Assembly (NCBI GenBank): GCA_027919835.1
Contig: JANVFP010000013.1
Coordinates: 1,178,001 to 1,242,000, forward strand
DNA: 64,000 bases
Reading direction: 5' to 3'
Source: Lentinula raphanica
Taxonomy: Eukaryota; Basidiomycota; Agaricomycetes; Agaricales; Omphalotaceae
This document shows, in pieces, positions 57,622 to 64,000 of the stretch. Numbering within the stretch: the stretch's first letter is position 1; every line of letters starts with the position of its first letter. The position numbers and the translations under genes were made by a program. The notes beneath the pieces were generated by a model. It saw only the letters and a list, made by a program, of their open reading frames with translations. It searched no databases and was not told the DNA's origin.

Positions 57622-57802
57622 ACGAATGTGAATCTGAAAGAACGCCCGAGTCGAAACGTGGAAGGAAGAAAAAAAAGTGAGGAAATTTAGCGCCCATGAT
57701 TTTTATAGGCGCGAGAAATTTGAATTATGTTCAACCTGTACCTTGACGAGTCCCTCAGAGCTTACCAGTCTACTAGCTGATTCATCATCATATGGACTCC
57801 TG

Positions 57803-58651
57803 ATGGACTCTGAACTGAATCCAGAAGAGATTCTGAATAGCTCGCTTGGAGTTCTCTATGATTATCAGCCCATCACCCTTGCCTCCAGTGGTTCTACGTT
57901 CACATATGTTCTAAATACCAAGAATCACCCCAACGCTCCATCGTTGACTGTAACTCTTCGTATCCCTGACACTGATGCAGCCAATTGGTCTCTACACGCC
58001 TCTTCGATCTGGGCATCATCCCAATATCTCGTGGATCACCTAGATGACCTACATCTCCAGTCTCATCATGTCCACGCGACTCACTCCCAAGGGAAAGTTC
58101 GACTTCTCGAGCTCGGAGCCGGTGCAGGGCTACCGGGAATCACAATAGCGAAACTGCATCCAGACATCTTAGTCACTGTAAGTGACTATCCTGATGAGCA
58201 GCTTATTCGAACGCTCTCGAGAAACATCGAGATCAATCGCGTAGACTCAAATTGTTGTGCTAGAGCTTATGCTTGGGGCTCAAATCCTGAAGTTCTATTT
58301 TCTTTCCCAGATACCAACCAGGATACAAGCCTGTTCGATGTTATCATCGCTACAGACACACTGTGGAACCCTGATTTGCATGGATTGTTCATAGAATCCT
58401 TGGAGAAGACCTTACGGAAAGCACCTGGTTCTCGTGCGCACTTGATTGCCGGGCTTCATACAGGCCGGTATACTCTCCAATCCTTCCTCGATTCCATTTC
58501 ACGTGCTGGATTGAGTATCGAGTTTCTGGAAGAACGGGAGTGCAGTGGTGAGGAGAAAAGGGCTTGGGACGTTTCTCGTGCGGAGTCAGAGGACGAAAAA
58601 GAGAGAAGAAAATGGTTGCTGAAAATTGTGCTGAAGTGGGACATGGTCTGA
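57803..58651 (+). CDS. Efm7/Nnt1-like protein lysine methyltransferase
   Basis: Single-exon member of the METTL21/EFM7-type (methyltransferase family 16) group, which in yeast methylates elongation factor 1A. From MDSELNPEEIL the protein is 282 residues, a usual length; the open frame extends 42 codons upstream to 57677 but without family similarity. Motifs are LGVLYDYQPITLASSG, IWASSQYLVDHL, the SAM-binding RLLELGAGAGLPGI (motif I), VTVSDYPDEQLI with the acidic residue of motif II, and DVIIATDTLWNPDLHGLFI (the post-motif region equivalent to the D-x-x-F/W-x-x-x-x-H block). The C-terminus is highly charged. Substrate assignment to eEF1A is by family analogy only. The start at 57803 lies 182 bp from the divergent F-box gene. 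Confidence 0.86.
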   Translation: MDSELNPEEILNSSLGVLYDYQPITLASSGSTFTYVLNTKNHPNAPSLTVTLRIPDTDAANWSLHASSIWASSQYLVDHLDDLHLQSHHVHATHSQGKVRLLELGAGAGLPGITIAKLHPDILVTVSDYPDEQLIRTLSRNIEINRVDSNCCARAYAWGSNPEVLFSFPDTNQDTSLFDVIIATDTLWNPDLHGLFIESLEKTLRKAPGSRAHLIAGLHTGRYTLQSFLDSISRAGLSIEFLEERECSGEEKRAWDVSRAESEDEKERRKWLLKIVLKWDMV

Positions 58652-58783
58652 TAGGGAAACCAACATACATTTTTCAAGACTTTCATAGTTCATCGTAATA
58701 CAGTGTACAAATACGACACAGAAATGCACACTTACCTGTGAATGGACAGCCAACTTGATATACCAAAAGCCTGTCCAGAGTAT

Positions 58784-60571
58784 TCAGTTCGATGGCCTGT
58801 TCACTTCAAGGCCACCAAAGGTCAACACATTGATAGCAAAATGAGCACGATGACTCGGAGGTTCCTATACATAAATCAAGATAATGAACATCCAATGATT
58901 GAACATTGAACAGCGCACCACACTTACCAGAAACAAGACAATATTATCTTCGGTAGCATCAAAACGTTTGACCGGCAACCCATCGACAGCGTAGGACGGA
59001 ATGGTCCTGCTACTTTCGACCGGAACGAGGTTCGCTCGAGGACCGACAGACATATATCCTCTGGGAGGTTCATCGGGTTCGGCAAAGGGAGAGAAATCGA
59101 TGACACGCAGACGAGTTTGGTAAGTCTTGGGCACATCGCTTCGCGAGGAACGAGTCACCAGGTTCTCAACGTAGAGAACCTTCATTCCTACAACGCAAGG
59201 TCCGGAGATAGCGCCAGGAGGGACACCAATCTCTTTGATGAGACAGTATTGGCCCCATTGCCTCCATGGAACGCGGAATCCATCTTTGCGCGAAGGAAAT
59301 TTGAAGTACGACTCCTTCAAGAAAAGCCAACTCATCGGATAGTATCCCGTATGGGAGACACTACTAGTGGTCGGGGTCGAAGAAATGGCGAGGACACGAG
59401 TTTCAGGTGCAGTGTAAAATATAGCATCCGATGGTCGAGAGATATCGGACCTAGGTGCTGTGTTTTGCACGAACCTCAGGATAGTATCAAACCAGGTTGG
59501 CGGTAGTTCAAATTCTCGCACAACCGAGATTGCGGCTATCTTCGCGACGTTGTAAAGACGGAGGATGGCAGAACCAGATATGCTATTCGCTCCAAGCAGG
59601 TATGTTTCATCGAGGAATAGGATATCCTCATCATCGAGCCACTAGAAGACGAGGATGAGAATCGGAAGGATATCTAATAAGGCTACTCACACTTGCGTCA
59701 AAAGTCAACCAATTCAAGATCGAATGCTTAGTCTTTCCGTGCTTTCCATCAGGGAGCAAGAGCGAGATGGATAACTTCGAGCCACACATTCGCAAGGTCA
59801 TGCGTACATTGGCAGCGTCCGCAGAGGATGGGATAGAGAGTTCATAAGTCAAACCACGAGCCCGAGGGTGTTTGACGAAGGTCCAGAGTACCCTGAAATC
59901 AAGCTGGACCGTGACTCGGCTTTGATTACTAGTCAAGAGATGTAGAGGTTGAGGATCCAGAGTAAAGCAGACGAAGGATGCTCAAGTCCATACCTGGAAA
60001 GCCGACCGGTGACAACCAAGTTCTGAGAGATATCGACGACGACGTGGTCGATGACCGAGGTCACAAGCTTCTGGTGGCGAGTAAGATCAGGGGGTTTACA
60101 TTTCCTATCAGATGGCAACTCGGAGAGCTGAAGCGTGCTGTTAAGAGGTCCATGGCTATGAATCTGGTACACGAACCCGCCAGAGCTACCTGCTTGAGCC
60201 GGCATGGGTATCTGGAGCCTGTTCTCATATTTCCAGATGAGCTCAAGCCAATCCCTCCTATAGGTCAAGAGGGTCTTGAGCCTGGACATGGGTGAAACCT
60301 TGGTGTAAGCTACAGGCCCATCATTCATCCCAGAAACCGCGAGCTCATATTTGTAGCGAAGATGTTGATACGACATTGTGAGCAAGTATATTCGCTGAAA
60401 GGCCTGGTACGATACCACAACATCAGCTCAAGTCAGAGAAACAGATTGAGATAGCTAACGAACACGACATGCTCGCCACAAAGACGGCGGGTCAAGAAGC
60501 TCCAGAATCGAGAGGAGAACATCGTCAGGAATTCTGGGGCGACGAATAACGGTGTTTCGACGAGGAGCCAT
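58784..60571 (-). CDS. F-box protein with large beta-rich C-terminal region
   Basis: Begins at ATG 60571 (MAPRRNTVIRRPRIPDDVLL) with F-box residues SILELLDPPSLWRACR spliced to AFQRIYLLTMSYQHLRYKYE. The first exon is 60571-60464 and the second begins at 60403. Further exons read RLKTLLTYRRDWLELIWKYE, DHVVVDISQNLVVTGRLS, WLDDEDILFLDE and SAILRLYNVAKI. Then come TRVLAISSTPTTS and RLRVIDFSPFAEPDEPP, a pattern of repeated short strands. After the GTAAGT intron the last exon gives EPPSHRAHFAINVLTFGG and stops at TGA 58784-58786. This architecture (F-box, then ALPxxRLxxLxxYRxxW, then a propeller-like region) recurs widely in Agaricomycetes. It is a likely SCF adaptor; the target is unknown. Confidence 0.83.
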
Positions 60572-61372
60572 AGCAAAAGAGCTGGTTGACCTGGCATTGG
60601 AAGACACATACCAGAGATTTTATACCTGCGTCCATTGCTAACCAGTTTCGCAAAAGACAAGAGAGACGGAATAAAATAAAAGGGTTGCGTTTTTACGTCG
60701 AATGGATTGCCATAGCCTCATGTATAATCAAGAAATGGGACTTCAGTTCGTTGTTTTCGAGACGCTCGTTTGAAAAAAAATGCTGGAAAAGTTATCTGTT
60801 ATTCGTAGGTGCGGATCAAACGAGCACAGACCGTCACCTAAAATCTTTTGTGAGTGGTATAGGATCATATTCCTTACGAACGCTGTCATGTCAACGATTC
60901 GGGCGTTGATTTGCTCGTAGTAAGTAAGGTTCTGCAAAAGTAGTCAAAGAAAGAGAATACAGGCCAGTGGACAATAAGTTCCTTTGGCTGGGTTGATAAA
61001 TTCCGTTCTTGATACGCTCGTATATGGAAACAACGCACCGAGAACGGGGTATGTGTGGTAGTCTTATTCCAGAAAAAGTAGGTTATACAGTCTATTGTGC
61101 GGCGCCATTGTGAGTAAGGGGGGACCAACAAAGACGAAGAAAGTTTTGAGATAGGAACGCAACCAAGAGATTGAGTGGAAACAGAATACAACGGATGCGT
61201 TGGCTGTCGGGATACGCGATCAACTCGTGATTGCTAATCAATAGTGTCACGTGCTAGCATTAGTGTGTGTCATAGCATCAAGCAAGCCTTGCTCTTGACT
61301 ACCACCATCTCTCTCTAGCTGTCACCATCTCCTCATCACTAACTTTTCGCGTTGCCCTTCGTTCTCTCTCAG
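60572..61372. promoter_or_regulatory. divergent upstream region of F-box and CRIPT genes
   Basis: 800 bp between divergent start codons. No gene is supported inside it. A CACGTG-like core (TCACGTGCTAG) lies near 61247-61257. Pyrimidine-rich CT stretches just before the CRIPT start are typical of highly expressed fungal promoters. Confidence 0.45.
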
Positions 61373-61846
61373 ATGGTTTGCAAGAAGTGTGAAAAGGTAC
61401 GTTGATATTCTCTCCTTCAGTACTGCGCAATGATTGATATATGCATACGATTTAGAAACTATCCAAGGTTGCCGCTCCAGATCCTTTCACTTCCAGTTCC
61501 TCAAGTATTAAGGATGGCTCTCGAAAAGTAGGAGAGAACAAACTGCTCAGCCGGCCGGGAAGCTTAAAGAATCGGTTCCAAGTGAGAACCTGTGAAGCTT
61601 GTCGACAAATGGTGGCTAACTGTATCTTACCAAAATTATATAGCCTTATCAGGGGAAATGCAAGGACTGTAAACAGCCTTGCACACAGAATCAGGCAAAA
61701 TACTGTCATGGTTCGTCGTCTTTGACGTGTTAACCCAAATCGATAGCTCACCTCGCAGTTCAGGATGTGCTTACAAGAAAGGGCTTTGCAGTATATGTGG
61801 CAAGAAGATACTGGACACTACGGGATATGTCATGTCAAGTAAATGA
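61373..61846 (+). CDS. CRIPT: CRIPT homologue (cysteine-rich PDZ-binding-like protein)
   Basis: Small zinc-binding protein conserved from fungi to animals. The animal protein was named for binding PDZ domains; in many eukaryotes it is linked to the minor or general spliceosome. Exons 61373-61396, 61456-61581, 61644-61710 and 61764-61846 join to 300 bp, 99 residues, the family length. The sequence is collinear with the family throughout: MVCKKCEK-KLSKVAAPDPF, KVGENKLLSR, PYQGKCKDCKQ, QNQAKYCHG-CAYKKGLCSI, CGKKILDTTGYVMSSK. The four CxxC pairs are intact. The animal PDZ ligand (C-terminal YKQTSV) is not present here, so a PDZ role is unlikely. Confidence 0.95.
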
Positions 61847-62470
61847 AGCAACCTCTGGCTTTCGTCTTTGTATTTTACGATGGACTAGAAGTTGGGTTAG
61901 TAACCATGTATCTTATGCGGTAATTTCCTAGACCGAATTGTATACTAAACTATTTTAATAGAAGTCGATTTACCTTCATTGAACCGCAGGCGAACATAGA
62001 AAATAGCTGCAAGAAAAGATAGCCCATAGTGAGTGCCATTGATCTGTTGCAGTGCCGAGAAATAGCAGGCAATTGTATATCCGCGCAAGCACCGGTGTAT
62101 GAATACTACTCACTATCAGAATATAGCCTTGGGTTTGCTTGTAATATCTTTCTCCCCATCCGCGGTCCGAAGTTAATGCTTGGGTCCAAACTTCACACTC
62201 GGTCACCAAGCGTTCTCAACGTCCAACTGGCACTGTTGTTGGTGTTCCGATAAGCGGGAGTAACCGATTGTATAATATATTGAACGTATCCCAACATATC
62301 GCGCAGTTGCTCTTCTATTCGCATGGCACATGCAAACGATAGCTTCCCGAAATCAGCTCCGATGCGCGACTTTCAGTCGCGAATAAAAAGCCAGTCCTTT
62401 TATCCCTTTCCTCCCCCACCTCGGTTCCAACTTCCAACTCACTCACACTCGTTCAACACATTCATTAACC
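61847..62470. other. intergenic
   Basis: About 620 bp between the CRIPT stop and the dehydrogenase start. The last 100 bp, CT-rich (CCTTTCCTCCCCCACC), are likely promoter or 5' UTR; AATAAAAAG lies at 62381-62389. No gene was seen. Confidence 0.5.
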
Positions 62471-64000
62471 ATGCTTTCCCTACGAGCCTTAAACTTTGCC
62501 CCAATGTGGCTCAGCCTGGTCATGATGATTCCTCGTGCTTGTCTTTCGGTAGAAATCGACAGGGAGGGTCTGCCTGACACAGGTTTAAACACCACTGCAT
62601 GGGAGACTGGAGTGCTTCCTCCTCTCACCGACATGTGGGAGCTCAACGACTTCCAAATTGCTGCCAAGAACGTCTTGGGAGCCCGATGGTATGGTCAGTG
62701 TGCTTCCTTATGGTGAAAGAATATATCCTCCTGATGATACATCCCTTCAGCCTCTTATCGCACCGCTGCCTTGGATCAAGTCACGTATGAAGCGAACATG
62801 AATATCTGGAAAAAAGTTCGCCTCAACGGTTATACCTTTCGTGATGTTTCGAATGTGAATCTTAAGTGAGTTCCGAGCTGGTCGCTTCACATACTGTTTT
62901 TCTGAGTTACCTACATATATGTTATCAGCACCACCATTCTAGGTTACAATTTTACCGTTCCGTTCTTTATTGCTCCGGCTGCATACGCGGGACATACGAA
63001 TGCCTCCGCTGAACTGTCACTTGCCAGAGCAGCAGGAAAAATGGGCGCTCTTTACGCTGTACGTATCGAATTTTGAAGTGAAAGTTTATTGTTCAATCTA
63101 ATAATTGTCACAGCCTAGTATTGAGTCAACAAAATCAATGGAAGAGATAGCTGACGCTGGTTTCTCCAACCAGACCATGTTCCATCAAGAATATGTTTGG
63201 TCGAATCGTACTCTTCTGATAGACGATCTAAGTCGTATGGAGGCCGCAGGGTACAAAGCCATATTCCTCACTGTTGACAATACCGGTGTAAATGGTATAA
63301 GGTATGAAGTGTCATACACTATGGACTATCTTCTCTAACGCACTCTCACAAGGGTTCAGGCTATGCGACAAACTGGAGAACTTGACTCAGAGTAGGTGAC
63401 ACCGCGATTTTCATTCACAATGTCTTGACCTACTCTCGTTCGCAGCTCCGGTCATTCTGCAAGCTTCACCCTCCAAGCCTTGGCCGAGATTCGCAACCTT
63501 ACTACGCTTCCCATCGTCCCGAAAGGAATCAAAACCGCAGCAGATGCTAAAACCTGTTTAGACCTCGGTTTCCCAGCCATCTATATTTCCAATCACGGAG
63601 GACGAGTATTGGACGGGGTTCCTACTGCTGTAGAAATTCTGTTGGATATCAGGAAACAGTACCCTGAAGTTTTTGAGAAGATGGAAGTGTACGCAGACGG
63701 AGGGGTAAGAAGCGCGAATCATATCATCACCCTTCTCGCATTAGGCGCAAAAGCCGTTGGCTTAGGAAGGAGTCCCATCTTTGCGAACATCTACGGCGAA
63801 GATGGCGTTGATAGATTACTGACATTGCTCACGGCCGAGTTACAAACATCGCTGCAACTTATGGGCGAAGCTAATGTTCAGAATGTGGTAGGAAATACAT
63901 CATACGTAAGGAGTCTAATTCTCTATATCTTCCGTTCGAATTCTTTCTGAATGATCGCACTAGGTAAATACCAAGCAAGTAGAAGCGGAATACTTTGGTA
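62471..64000 (+). CDS. secreted FMN-dependent alpha-hydroxyacid dehydrogenase (3' truncated)
   Basis: Member of the FMN-dependent dehydrogenase family (lactate dehydrogenase/glycolate oxidase type). Exons 62471-62693, 62751-62865, 62929-63058, 63114-63301, 63353-63391, 63446-63905 and 63964 to beyond the window end. The start carries a hydrophobic signal-peptide-like segment (WLSLVMMIPRACLS). The FMN-domain motifs are TTILGYNFTVPFFIAPAAYA, KAIFLTVDNTGVN, LPIVPKGIKT with the FMN-binding Lys, YISNHGGRVLDG with the catalytic His and substrate-binding Arg, YADGGVRSANHII and ALGAKAVGLGRSPIF. No cytochrome b5 domain precedes it, unlike yeast Cyb2. The family's usual 370-500 residues mean only a short C-terminal piece is missing. 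Substrate unknown; a secreted location is inferred from the leader. Confidence 0.9.

Overview
This window is nuclear DNA of a filamentous basidiomycete, most likely an Agaricomycete. The genes are dense and cut by many short (about 50-70 nt) GT-AG introns. Conserved eukaryotic housekeeping genes sit next to families typical of mushroom-forming fungi: F-box/LRR proteins in tandem, a DUF6533-type membrane protein, a fungal-type protein-kinase-like gene, Ser-rich low-complexity proteins and a secreted FMN-dependent dehydrogenase. No rRNA, plasmid, phage or bacterial feature was seen. Exon joins were worked out by hand from splice signals, reading-frame phase and conserved protein motifs. Where a full join list is given, its summed length is a multiple of three (the 3'-truncated dehydrogenase could not be checked this way).

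Layout. 0-5.4 kb: three tandem F-box paralogs on the + strand; the first is intact, the second is broken by a 7-bp insertion and the third lacks its F-box. 6.3-11.6 kb: a conserved block with PP2A B55 regulatory subunit (-), cytochrome oxidase subunit Cox9/7a (+), an ER J-protein of the DNAJB12/14 type (-) and ribosomal protein eS10 (+). 12.5-16.1 kb: a protein with four C2HC finger-like repeats that I cannot assign to a named family. 16.1-21.4 kb: a 5.3-kb stretch with no supportable gene. 21.4-26.1 kb: an FBXO9/Hrt3-like F-box protein and a sterol O-acyltransferase. 26.4-32.9 kb: two related Ser-rich proteins (-) flanking a DUF6533-type 7-TM gene (+). 33.6-39.5 kb: a UPF0303 protein, a kinase-like protein lacking the catalytic Asp, and two tandem F-box paralogs, all on the - strand. 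40-49.2 kb: a KAR9/GAR-domain protein, TRAPPC12, Clr2 and the RFC subunit related to yeast Rfc3/human RFC5. 49.3-51.8 kb: four head-to-tail copies of a 618-bp element ending 84 bp upstream of the RFC start codon. 53-54.1 kb: an intron-containing tRNA-Leu(AAG) and the ubiquitin-eS31 fusion gene. 54.4-64 kb: a SAM methyltransferase, two F-box genes, an Efm7/Nnt1-like methyltransferase, CRIPT and a secreted FMN-dependent dehydrogenase cut by the window end.

Most of the window is ordinary. The most unusual structure is the 49.28-51.78 kb array. Its outer flanks carry the same 8-bp direct repeat (TCAACGCG) and the unit has imperfect inverted ends, so it reads as a non-autonomous DNA transposon that was tandemly amplified inside the promoter of an essential replication gene. 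Also notable are the uncharacterised four-finger protein, the recombined F-box cluster at the left edge, two GC-AG introns confirmed by conserved protein sequence, and the apparent pseudokinase.
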